Part shown: in pieces, positions 57,194-64,000 of the stretch
Numbering within the stretch: position 1 is the first letter of the stretch
How the letters are laid out: each line of letters starts with the position of its first letter
Source: Acetobacter sp. 46_36
Lineage (GTDB): Bacteria; Pseudomonadota; Alphaproteobacteria; RF32; CAG-239
NCBI GenBank assembly: GCA_001917135.1
Contig: MNTT01000013.1
Span: forward strand, 124,001-188,000
Length of the DNA: 64,000 nt
Direction of reading: 5' to 3'
Notes under the pieces: generated by a model
Seen by the model: the letters and a program-made list of their open reading frames with translations, nothing else
What the model was told of the DNA's origin: nothing
Database searches by the model: none
Translations under genes and position numbers: made by a program

Positions 57194-57196
57194 ACT
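57169..57196 (+). promoter_or_regulatory. Promoter-leader module 3 (inside tadA 3' end)
   Basis: -35 TTGCAA (57169-57174), 16-nt spacer, -10 TAAACT (57191-57196; the first three bases are the tadA stop), 21 nt, then ATGTCTATTATT at 57218. Confidence 0.65.
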
Positions 57197-57217
57197 GATA
57201 TCCATACAAATATGTTT

Positions 57218-57313
57218 ATGTCTATTATTGACCGGGGAAACGTTCCGACGGCCGCTTTTGCGGAGAGGCGGAAAAGTTTCGGCTTTTGGCGTATGCTAAG
57301 CGTACGGCGATAA
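57218..57313 (+). CDS. Leader ORF 3 (MSIIDRGNVPT...)
   Basis: 31 codons. It begins with the shared block and ends FGFWRMLSVRR, with Phe/Trp/Arg as in leader ORF 2. The internal DNA has a GC hairpin (CCGACGGCCGC region). It ends 63 nt before the main ATG. Confidence 0.4.
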   Translation: MSIIDRGNVPTAAFAERRKSFGFWRMLSVRR

Positions 57314-57376
57314 AAGGCACAGGCATGGCATTGTATCATTAACCTAATTTATTTACCCTTTAAAATTTTTTTCGTT

Positions 57377-58492
57377 ATGGGAAATTTTAGTGAAAGTACG
57401 CTTCTTGCAAGCGGGATGTCAGCAGTGGACTTTTTTGCCAACAAAGGCAATCAGGAAAGCGTTCTGGAGGAAATCTCCGTTTTCGGCGATGCGGAGCTGA
57501 AGGCTGCCTTTGTGCGGCTGTTTAATCCGCCGGCGGCCGCCGACCCTTATCTGACGGGCAGCGCGGCGATTACCGAAAGCGAAATCGCCCAGATGCAGGC
57601 GGCGCCGGACAACGACGTGCAGCAGGAAATTGTCCGCCATTCCTCCGGGGAGGCGGTACGTTGCCTTATTGCGCGGTTCCGGCTTTCTCTGGCGGGTGAA
57701 CGGGCGCTGTTGCAGCGTAAGGACAAGAGCCTGCTGGAATTTTATTTCAGCCGTTATGCCTTGTATGAAGACGCTCAGGAGCTTTTAGTGCGCACCGCGG
57801 CCAAAAAGCAGGAACGGTATGAGATTTTGCTGGCGTATATCGCACGGCACCAGCTTTGTGCGGAAGCGCTGGCCGAAGCCGTGCGGCGCAGGTTGCAAAC
57901 CATACTGGAGGCGTATCTGAAACGCTATCCTCTGGGCAGCAGAGTTTTGTTCTTTTTGGGGCTTGGCAGTTCAACGGCGGAAGACAGAAAGAAAATTGAC
58001 TTTCTGCTGCCGCTTCTGCACCGGCCGCAGGACAAGCTGATGCTGGCTTTGGAAATCCGCGAGCACTTCCGGCTGGCGAAACTCAAAGAGTATGCATTTT
58101 GCCGCGACGTGAGCGCATTGCTGCGCGACCTGCCGGCAGATGCAGCGGTCAAGATTGACTTGCGTCTTACGCCCAAGGAGGAATGCGCGCTGATTAATTC
58201 CGGAAACCGGCAGACGTTTTGGCTGTATGGTTATGGCTGCAGCCTGTCGGAAGAGGGCGAACGCGCGCTTATTGACCGGAACGACAAGAAGATGTTCAGC
58301 GGGTATGTCGACCGGCAGGCTTTGAGCGATGCGGGACTTCGCTACCTTATCAGTGAAGGCAGGGAAGAGTTGTTTAAAACATACGTCCGCCGCCGCCGTT
58401 TAAACCGTGAAATGCGCGCTTTTTTGCACTGTTACGGAAGTTCGCAGATGACAGAGTTTTATCGCTCGCTCGGATGTTTCTGGCCGTATTGA
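57377..58492 (+). CDS. Hypothetical helical repeat protein
   Basis: 371 aa, no confident family. It is built of repeating units with a pattern of Leu/Ala and conserved acidic and basic residues (for example RALLQRKDKSLLEFYFSRYA, then RALIDRNDKKMFSGYVDRQA). That resembles LRV/HEAT-like helical repeats. The N-terminus MGNFSESTLLASGMSAVDFF is not a signal peptide. The start has no Shine-Dalgarno but sits in TTTAAAA-T-rich DNA. It follows promoter-leader module 3. Probably cytoplasmic; function unknown. Confidence 0.6.
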   Translation: MGNFSESTLLASGMSAVDFFANKGNQESVLEEISVFGDAELKAAFVRLFNPPAAADPYLTGSAAITESEIAQMQAAPDNDVQQEIVRHSSGEAVRCLIARFRLSLAGERALLQRKDKSLLEFYFSRYALYEDAQELLVRTAAKKQERYEILLAYIARHQLCAEALAEAVRRRLQTILEAYLKRYPLGSRVLFFLGLGSSTAEDRKKIDFLLPLLHRPQDKLMLALEIREHFRLAKLKEYAFCRDVSALLRDLPADAAVKIDLRLTPKEECALINSGNRQTFWLYGYGCSLSEEGERALIDRNDKKMFSGYVDRQALSDAGLRYLISEGREELFKTYVRRRRLNREMRAFLHCYGSSQMTEFYRSLGCFWPY

Positions 58493-58503
58493 GGCTGTTC
58501 TGT

Positions 58504-58640
58504 GAGCCGGTTATGAGCTGCTTTGCGAGCCGGTTGAGAGCTGATAGCGAGCCGGTTATGAGCTGCTTTGCGGGTCGGTTGAGAGCTGATAGCGGGCCGG
58601 TAATGAGCTGATTGCGAGCCGGTAATGAGCTGATAGCCGT
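58504..58640. repeat. 22-23-bp minisatellite
   Basis: Units starting GAGCCGG/GGGTCGG at 58504, 58527, 58549, 58572, 58594 and 58616, consensus GAGCCGGTTATGAGCTG. It begins just after the preceding gene. Confidence 0.88.
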
Positions 58641-58726
58641 GCGGTTTGCCATGGCGCCTGTTTCGAACCGGTTTGAGGTTTGGGCACGGAGCCGTTTGCC
58701 AACGCGGAATGTTTCCGAAAATTAAG

Positions 58727-58757
58727 AAGCGCTGTCTGTAACGGACAGCGCTTTTTG
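58727..58757. terminator. Intrinsic terminator
   Basis: AAGCGCTGTC (58727-58736), 7-nt loop, GACAGCGCTT (58744-58753), then TTT. Confidence 0.88.
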
Positions 58758-58795
58758 TGTCGGGAATGGGATGTGCGGCGCACCGGTGTACCGGT

Positions 58796-59269
58796 TCAGC
58801 AGCCGCGGCGGTTTTTGTTGTATTCCTCCATCTGTTTCATGCGGCGGATTTCATCTTCGCTTAATTTGCGTTGGGCAACGGCCTTGGGAGCGGGCTTTTC
58901 CGGCGCAAGGGAGGAGACGTCGTTTTTGCGTTCCCTTTCTTCGCGCGCCAGCGTTTTGGCAACTTCGTCGAGACGTTCCGAAATCAGGTTGTGCGGCGTA
59001 CGGTTGGCTTCGGTCTTTTCGTAATTGCTTTCAACCCGGACGCGGCGGCCGTTTTTATCGGTCGTATATGCCCCGGCAATCAGCCCGTCAGGCGTGTATT
59101 CGACGCCGAGCATAACGCGGTCGTTGATAATCAGTTCGCGCGCAACCAGCACATCTTTGCCGCCGACGGCGGAATAGATGGTTTTGAGGCTGGCCGGAAT
59201 CATATCGATTTTGCTCTCAAAATACTTTTCGTTCAGCAGGGCTTCGATTTCCGAAAGCTGGCGTTTCAT
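58796..59269 (-). CDS. Hypothetical coiled protein
   Basis: 157 aa from ATG 59269 (GGAGAA 8 nt upstream). The N-part is MKRQLSEIEALLNEKYFESK with a hydrophobic DVLVARELIINDRVMLGVEY; the C-part is Lys/Glu-rich coiled coil (REERERKNDVSS, KLSEDEIRRMKQMEEYNKN) ending RRGC. No family recognised. Promoter: -35 TTTAAA (59343-59338), 17 nt, -10 TATAAT (59320-59315). Confidence 0.6.
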   Translation of the reverse strand: MKRQLSEIEALLNEKYFESKIDMIPASLKTIYSAVGGKDVLVARELIINDRVMLGVEYTPDGLIAGAYTTDKNGRRVRVESNYEKTEANRTPHNLISERLDEVAKTLAREERERKNDVSSLAPEKPAPKAVAQRKLSEDEIRRMKQMEEYNKNRRGC

Positions 59270-59314
59270 GGCAGTTCTCCTCACTCTGGGTTCCTCTTCT
59301 TTTCTTTCCTGCCT

Positions 59315-59343
59315 ATTATAACATAAAAAAATATAAATTTAAA
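59315..59343 (-). promoter_or_regulatory. Promoter of the 59269 gene
   Basis: TTTAAA, 17-nt spacer, perfect TATAAT. The rest of the 59344-59609 spacer is GC-rich purine DNA without a gene. Confidence 0.65.
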
Positions 59344-59610
59344 GTGCAAAAGAGTTTTAGTTTTAATTTTTTTGCAGCGGAGAGCAGAGGGCAGGGAGCG
59401 GAGGACGGGGCGGTGAGTTGTGCGGGGAGGAGCGGCGCACGGGAGAGGAGCTGAGAGTAACGGGGCGGAGAGCAGAGGAGAGCGGGACGATATGTGCGGG
59501 GTTGGTATGGCGGGAGAGTGGGTGCGTATGGGAGCGAGAGGATATAAAATTGGCAGAACGTAGTGAACCGGAACGGGCGTTATATTGTGTGTTGTGCGAA
59601 TTGGAGCATA

Positions 59611-59643
59611 AAAACACCGTATTACCAATAAGGGAATACGGTG
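59611..59643 (-). terminator. Intrinsic terminator of 59650-60057 gene
   Basis: Minus transcript: CACCGTATT, 11-nt loop, AATACGGTG, then TTTT. Confidence 0.8.
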
Positions 59644-59649
59644 AATAAG

Positions 59650-60057
59650 TTAGTGTTCGAAAAGGATATCCAACTTTTCAATAATCAATGCAGGATATAC
59701 ATCATCATAAAATTGAGCACTTCCCAAAGATGGCTGTTCGAAGAAGTTGTAAAGCCAATCCCGATACCTGCTATTCTCACAAAATATGACAACCTTGTTA
59801 TTCTTGCTAATGGCAATCAGAATTACGTTGCCGGTATCGATGTTTAGTTTGTCAGCAATACAGGGCGCAAGTTTGTAGACAAATTCTAAGGCCATATCTT
59901 CAGCTGCGGAATAATTAAATTGAGTTTTAATAATTGTATAAGGCCTGCTAAAATCAAGAGTAAGCTTTCTTGATTGAATTATTTGTTCAGGCATTCGACC
60001 TTCCAATGGACTTTTCAATCTTTTGGAATTTAAATTTTGGTTTTTCTTTTTAGACAT
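59650..60057 (-). CDS. Small AT-rich hypothetical protein
   Basis: 135 aa from ATG 60057 (another ATG at 60060). The basic start MSKKKNQNLNSKRLKSPLEG is followed by a mixed alpha/beta region (SAAEDMALEFVYKLAPCIAD, VILIAISKNNKVVIFC). The C-end reads YPALIIEKLDILFEH. No family recognised. Low GC suggests recent acquisition. No clear ribosome site. A terminator directly after supports a real gene. Confidence 0.55.
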   Translation of the reverse strand: MSKKKNQNLNSKRLKSPLEGRMPEQIIQSRKLTLDFSRPYTIIKTQFNYSAAEDMALEFVYKLAPCIADKLNIDTGNVILIAISKNNKVVIFCENSRYRDWLYNFFEQPSLGSAQFYDDVYPALIIEKLDILFEH

Positions 60058-60303
60058 CATAATTTTTTCAGTTTTAATGTGGCACAATAATTTATTTAGC
60101 GTTTTTTTATTAGTACTTTTTTTTTATATTGCAAGAGATATTATGGGCGGCATTTTGCGGTTTAATGTGTTCGGCGGCAGGAGGGCGTGCCTTGGAGAGA
60201 CGGAGCGGGGCGGTATATGCAAAATTGATTTGATTTTTTTTTTGATATGGGGTAAGAAAAGGAAGATTACGGTTCAATTTACAACAAGAGGATTTGCAAC
60301 GCT

Positions 60304-61563
60304 ATGAAAATCAACGCACAGCCGGTCAGAGGCACCAAGGATTTTCTGCCGAACGAGGCGGAACTCCGCGACTATGTCCAGGGCAAAATCGCCGACACCT
60401 ATAAACAATACGGATTTCAGAAAATCGGAACGCCGGCGATGGAGGATATCGAGCGCCTGAACAAAAGCGACGGCGGCGAAAATCTGGCGATGATTTTCAA
60501 AATCCTCAAGCGGGGGCAGAAACTTGACCTTGCCAAAGAGGGACTGACGGAAGACGACCTTGTGGACAGCGGGCTGCGCTATGATCTGACGATGCCGCTG
60601 TCGCGTTATTATGCCAACAACCGGCAGTTTCTGAACATGCCGTTCAAATCCATTCAGATTGACCGGGTGTTTCGTGCCGAACGGCCGCAAAAAGGGCGGC
60701 TGCGCGAGTTTTTCCAGTGCGATATCGACATTATCGGCGACTCATCCAACAATGCCGAAATGGAGCTGATTGCGGCAACGACTTCGGCGCTGGACAACAT
60801 CGGGTTTACGGATTTTACCCTGCGCATCAACGACCGGCGGCTGCTGACGGACATGATTAAGTCGGCCGGGTTCGGCGACGATGACGTCATGCCGGTCTGC
60901 ATTATCTTCGACAAGCTTGACAAAATCGGGCTGGACGGCGTCAAAGACGAACTGCTCGGCAAAGGATACGCAGCGGAAAAGGTGGAGAAATTTATTGCGG
61001 TCATCAGCGCGGCGGACGATGAAGAGAGCGCTCTGGCGGCAGCGGAAGGGTTTGCTTCCGATGCGTCGGTGGTGGAGAAGATGCGGCAGGTGCTGCGGTT
61101 TGCGCGCGAGATTGCGTACGGGCGCTTTAACGTCGTGTATGACAAGTCGCTGGTGCGCGGCATGGGCTATTACACGGGCATGGTGTTTGAAATCGTCAGT
61201 CCGAAGTTCGGCTCGTCGGTGGCGGGCGGCGGACGCTATGACAACATGATCGGCAAGTTTACCGGCGAATCGGTGCCGGCGGTCGGTTTTTCCATCGGGT
61301 TTGAACGCATTTGCGCAATTTTGCAGGAAGAGGGCTTTGTGCCGCCGCGGGGCGAAAGGGTCATTCTGGTCTATAACCAGACCGACGATTTTGCCGAGGT
61401 TGCGGATAAGGCGCGGGAATTTCAGGCGATGGGGATGTATGTTACGATGCTCAAGCGTACCAAAAAGCTCGGCAAGCAGATGGACGCGCTGATTGCGGGC
61501 AGCGGGTACAATTATATGTATTCGTTTGGCGAAAGCGATGCGCTGAAACCATTATCAATGTGA
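60304..61563 (+). CDS. hisS: Histidyl-tRNA synthetase
   Basis: 419-aa class II enzyme that charges tRNA-His. PVRGTKDFLPNEA is the N-terminal signature. Motif 2 is FRAERPQKGRLREFFQCDID, the His-specific motif is LVRGMGYYTGMVFEI and motif 3 ends in GFSIGFERI. An anticodon domain follows (VILVYNQTDDFAEVADKAR). AGAGGA lies about 10 nt before the ATG. Neighbour at the 3' side is a terminator. All motifs intact; length normal. No unambiguous promoter found in the AT-rich upstream DNA. Confidence 0.97.
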   Translation: MKINAQPVRGTKDFLPNEAELRDYVQGKIADTYKQYGFQKIGTPAMEDIERLNKSDGGENLAMIFKILKRGQKLDLAKEGLTEDDLVDSGLRYDLTMPLSRYYANNRQFLNMPFKSIQIDRVFRAERPQKGRLREFFQCDIDIIGDSSNNAEMELIAATTSALDNIGFTDFTLRINDRRLLTDMIKSAGFGDDDVMPVCIIFDKLDKIGLDGVKDELLGKGYAAEKVEKFIAVISAADDEESALAAAEGFASDASVVEKMRQVLRFAREIAYGRFNVVYDKSLVRGMGYYTGMVFEIVSPKFGSSVAGGGRYDNMIGKFTGESVPAVGFSIGFERICAILQEEGFVPPRGERVILVYNQTDDFAEVADKAREFQAMGMYVTMLKRTKKLGKQMDALIAGSGYNYMYSFGESDALKPLSM

Positions 61564-61610
61564 TAGTGTTGCGCTCTGACGTTGTTTCCGTCATGTCGGC
61601 GGGCAATAAA

Positions 61611-61640
61611 AAAAGGTTCTTCCCGCAGGAGAACCTTTTT
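61611..61640. terminator. hisS terminator
   Basis: AAAAGGTTCT (61611-61620), 9-nt loop, AGAACCTTTT (61630-61639), with A-run before and T-run after. Confidence 0.9.
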
Positions 61641-61659
61641 GTTTTCGGTGTTCGTGCAG

Positions 61660-61872
61660 CTACCGGCGCGGCATCGGCCGAAGCGGCGGAGTCGGCGGGG
61701 TAGGCGGCAGCGGTTTCGGGGGACGGTGGAACCTTGCCGGATGGTGATGCGGCGGAGGCGGCGGACAGTCGCCCAAAAGCGGAATGCTCATACACGAATT
61801 TAATGACATTAACATTGCGCTGAGAAGCATTATCAGGAATGCTTTTCTCATCATTTTCATTTTTGTTTTCAT
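61660..61872 (-). CDS. Small Pro/His-rich lipoprotein
   Basis: 70 aa. MKTKMKMMRKAFLIMLLSAM is followed by a lipobox SLNSC, so a lipoprotein signal. The mature part is short and low-complexity: GDCPPPPPHHHPARFHR and PPKPLPPTPPTPP. The three His in a row plus another His could bind metal. It has no clear Shine-Dalgarno. It may be an envelope-anchored metal-binding or structural peptide, or a low-complexity artefact; the signal peptide makes a real gene more likely. Confidence 0.5.
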   Translation of the reverse strand: MKTKMKMMRKAFLIMLLSAMLMSLNSCMSIPLLGDCPPPPPHHHPARFHRPPKPLPPTPPTPPLRPMPRR

Positions 61873-61989
61873 AATTTAATTATTTAGGGGTTAGTAATAG
61901 GCATATCTATAATTTTACGGCAATGAGGATAGCATATTTTTGCGGACTTGGCAAGCGGAAAATTTCGGGGCAGGGACAGGAGAGCGAAA

Positions 61990-62195
61990 GGAAACCGCGT
62001 GCCGGCAGAAAAGCGGGCACGAGAGAAAAAGGAAACCGCGTGCCGGCAGAAAAGCGGGCACGAGAGAAAAAGGAAACCGTGTGCAGGCAGAAAAGCGGGC
62101 ACGAGAGAAAAAGGAAACCGCGTGCAGGCAGAAAAGCAGGCACGAGAGCGAAAGGAAACCGCATGCAGGCAGAAAAGCAGGCACGGGAGAAAAAG
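61990..62195. repeat. 41-bp minisatellite
   Basis: Five units starting GAAACCGCGTG at 61991, 62032, 62073, 62114 and 62155. Unit length 41 is not a multiple of three, so open frames on both strands across it are artefacts. The remainder of 61873-62261 holds no gene. Confidence 0.92.
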
Positions 62196-62261
62196 CGGGC
62201 GGAGCAAGATTGTCGGAATTTCAGTGTGCCTGTTTTATTTTTGCGGAGGGTTCATATCGCC

Positions 62262-62813
62262 TTATCTGCCGTTGTACAGAAAATCAGCCAGTTTGGAATT
62301 GAACGCCGATGATTTTACGTTGTTTTGGGAAACCATCTGTTCCGCATCCAAAACAAATTTGTTCCATATCAAAGCCATGTCTTCATTTTGCCTTTTCAGT
62401 ATTTCTCCGATTTTTTTATGTTCGCTTTGGGGAATTCCTTTTTTTATATCTACATTGTAAGACGGGATGGGGGAGTCATTCCATTCATCGTATTTGGCAC
62501 CAATAAAAGAAATTTGTTCACCGGCGGAAATGCCGTCCAAATCAAACCGGAGGGAATAGTCAACGAGATGTTCCCCTTTGTACGCAGGGGCGCAACCGCC
62601 GCCCATGCAGCGGGTATAGGGAGACTTTCCGGTATTATGCTGTGACCTTTTTAGCGCCAGAGACAATAATTTGCCATTCAGGGCAATGTCAAAGACCAAA
62701 TCGGCGTCTTCGGCTCTGCTTATGGTCGTCTGGGCGCCATTTACATTGTAGACGCCTAAAACGTCTGTCCGTTTGGCGAAATTATTTTCAGTCTTCTGAA
62801 TTTTTTCATTCAT
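62262..62813 (-). CDS. Hypothetical protein
   Basis: 183 aa from ATG 62813 (AAGGAAAC 5 nt upstream). MNEKIQKTENNFAKRTDVLG then VYNVNGAQTTISRAEDADLVF, a beta-rich middle with CMGGGCAPAY, and a helical end. No family recognised. It lies 83 nt downstream of the DHH-like gene on the same strand; the pair may be an operon. Confidence 0.55.
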   Translation of the reverse strand: MNEKIQKTENNFAKRTDVLGVYNVNGAQTTISRAEDADLVFDIALNGKLLSLALKRSQHNTGKSPYTRCMGGGCAPAYKGEHLVDYSLRFDLDGISAGEQISFIGAKYDEWNDSPIPSYNVDIKKGIPQSEHKKIGEILKRQNEDMALIWNKFVLDAEQMVSQNNVKSSAFNSKLADFLYNGR

Positions 62814-62896
62814 TTTATGTTTCCTTAAGTTAAGAGTGCAATAAATTGAAAATGACGGACGGAACATATAATGTTTTATTCCGTCCGTGTGTCGGG

Positions 62897-63775
62897 TTAT
62901 CTGTCCCTGTTGTTTTTTGCCAATTTGGTGGCGTTGGTTTTGGCGGCGGTTCTTTCCTGTTTTTCACGATTGTAACTGACTATGTAGTTCAGCACTTTTT
63001 CATGGTCGGGATAACCTCCCCAGAAAGCATTGCCGTTTTCATCGCCCAAGCCGGCTCCGCCGTTCCACCCGCCGAAATTGTCATAAACAGGGATGGTCTG
63101 GTTTGCATCCCACGGGGCGGGCTGTTCGCCAATGACGTTTCCTTGCAGCATTTTGCAGAGTTTGCCATCGCCGAAATAATTGGCTTCGCCGTCATCGGAG
63201 AGAATCAGCAGGTTTTGCTGTTTATCCTTTTCAAACAGGCGGTCGGCGACCGTGGCAGTTTTGGAGTGTGCCATCCTGACGATGGTAACGCCGCAGATTT
63301 CTTCTTTTTTACTGATTGCTCGTTCTGCTTCTTTTTCCTGTTCTTCGGTAATGCCCTGGCACATCCGGTCGCGGCGGCGCACCCGGGCGATTTCTTCCGG
63401 CGCGGCACCCATTTCCATCATGCCCGGAATATAGGCAGCATCGTTGGCTCCGATAAGCTGCAAATCCCGGGTTTTCTCAATTCCCAGCAAATCGCAGATT
63501 TGAAGGACAGATGCCGGACGGCCGGCGTTTTGGTTGTGATGGTCGATATTTATGGCGTTTTCGGGCAATTTGCAGTCTTGCTCCAGCTCAATGACGACCG
63601 GGGTTTTACCGTCGGCGGCGGCTTGGCTGATTTCCGCTTCGTAAGCCGAAGTTTTGGCGCCCCAGCCGAGATTTTTGTCTATATACGGCTGGTTATGGGC
63701 ACTGAGCAGTTGTTTGATGGTTTCCATTTCGAGGTCTTTGCCGCCGATAAAGAAAATGTATTGATTGTCAGTCAT
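62897..63775 (-). CDS. DHH-like phosphoesterase
   Basis: 292 aa. The sequence NAINIDHHNQNAGRPASVLQ carries a DHH motif (residues 78-80), and a second acidic pair lies in IGANDAAYIPGMM (residues about 111-112). This is the arrangement of the DHH/RecJ-like superfamily, which hydrolyses phosphoesters such as short RNA or nucleotides with Mn. The usual first-motif (DxD) is not clear: VIELEQDC may serve. A second half with LILSDDGEANYFGDGK is unassigned and may replace DHHA1. AAGGAAGAG precedes the ATG. Its partner downstream is unknown. Confidence 0.55.
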   Translation of the reverse strand: MTDNQYIFFIGGKDLEMETIKQLLSAHNQPYIDKNLGWGAKTSAYEAEISQAAADGKTPVVIELEQDCKLPENAINIDHHNQNAGRPASVLQICDLLGIEKTRDLQLIGANDAAYIPGMMEMGAAPEEIARVRRRDRMCQGITEEQEKEAERAISKKEEICGVTIVRMAHSKTATVADRLFEKDKQQNLLILSDDGEANYFGDGKLCKMLQGNVIGEQPAPWDANQTIPVYDNFGGWNGGAGLGDENGNAFWGGYPDHEKVLNYIVSYNREKQERTAAKTNATKLAKNNRDR

Positions 63776-64000
63776 TGTTCTCTTCCTTTCTTGTATTGTT
63801 GCGTATAATTATTGTACCTATAACATAATCAAAAGTTTCTATTGCTAACGTGTTGTATATATTGAAAAATAAATTGTTGAATATTGTTGAAAATTAAGGT
63901 ACCTTATTTTTCAGCAGTTTTTTGAGCGCGTTTTTCAGGCAAAAGCAGTGAACTGACAATGCGGCGCGGAAAATGAAAAAAAAGCTTTACATTTTATTTC
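63776..64000. other. AT-rich end region
   Basis: Holds the DHH gene's upstream region; TTGTTGAA repeats at about 63874-63892 and a 12-bp palindrome TAAGGTACCTTA at about 63895. No gene is visible to the window edge. Confidence 0.4.

Noticed and set aside
61990..62195. Possible CRISPR array
   Set aside because: Units are contiguous with no variable spacers; tandem minisatellite.
61923..62460. Lys/Arg-rich frames across 61.9-62.4 kb on both strands
   Set aside because: Produced by a 41-bp tandem array that cycles through frames.

Overview
The window reads as a chromosomal segment of an uncultured, probably host-associated (gut-type) alphaproteobacterium. Evidence: the recA promoter carries the alphaproteobacterial SOS box (GAAC-N7-GAAC, 554-568); there is an RNase E with an Arg-rich tail, an opgGH pair, an M48/TPR periplasmic protease, and a pilin-like protein with the SMIEMLGVLSIVGILSVGG signature that I associate with gut Alphaproteobacteria. 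Genus cannot be fixed. Coding DNA is fairly GC-rich. Spacers are mostly purine-rich minisatellites, and an AT-rich island lies at about 52.7-54.7 kb.

Layout. 1-6.6 kb: fabI (cut by the edge), recA, a zeta-toxin-like kinase paired with a HAD phosphatase, metG and an acyltransferase. The metG leader looks like a Met-codon attenuator. 6.7-16.3 kb: a CgeB-like glycosyltransferase with a signal peptide, a BepA-like protease, a secreted MORN-repeat protein, RNase E with a Cys-rich insert, a T4-type lysozyme, and a pilin-like gene behind a highly structured element. 16.7-24.2 kb: two tandem ArsB/NhaD-type permeases, then opgG-opgH for periplasmic glucans. 24.4-34 kb: rsmD-rluB, a TerB-like gene, gyrA and two paralogous leucine-rich-repeat genes. 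34-43 kb: rpoB-rpoC from their own promoter, without rplJL. 43-48.5 kb: a small membrane protein gene and an RND pump (adaptor plus transporter). 48.8-54.6 kb: a large HEXXH-containing protein of unknown function, an alpha2-type glyS, then an AT-rich island with a D-Ala-D-Ala dipeptidase gene and a broken GNAT gene. 54.7-64 kb: a HAD phosphatase, small membrane proteins, tadA, hisS, several unknowns, and a DHH-like phosphoesterase.

How the parts work together. The conserved genes are housekeeping: transcription (rpoBC), DNA topology and repair (gyrA, recA), translation (metG, glyS, hisS, tadA, rsmD, rluB), RNA decay (rne) and envelope (fabI, opgGH, bepA-like, RND pump). Small unknown genes with unusual leaders lie between them.

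The most novel signals are regulatory. (1) metG has an 18-codon Met-rich leader ORF, a GNRA-loop terminator and a duplicated CCCGTC arm that could form an antiterminator. (2) Three unrelated small genes share one promoter-leader module: a TTGC-type -35, a -10, 21 nt, then a short ORF beginning ATGTYTATTATT; their main starts lack a Shine-Dalgarno sequence. (3) A roughly 200-nt multi-stem element plus terminator precedes the pilin gene, and that cassette is flanked by 48-bp direct repeats. (4) ddpX carries a diverged copy of the glyS promoter and leader. All calls come from reading the sequence; no searches or folding programs were run.
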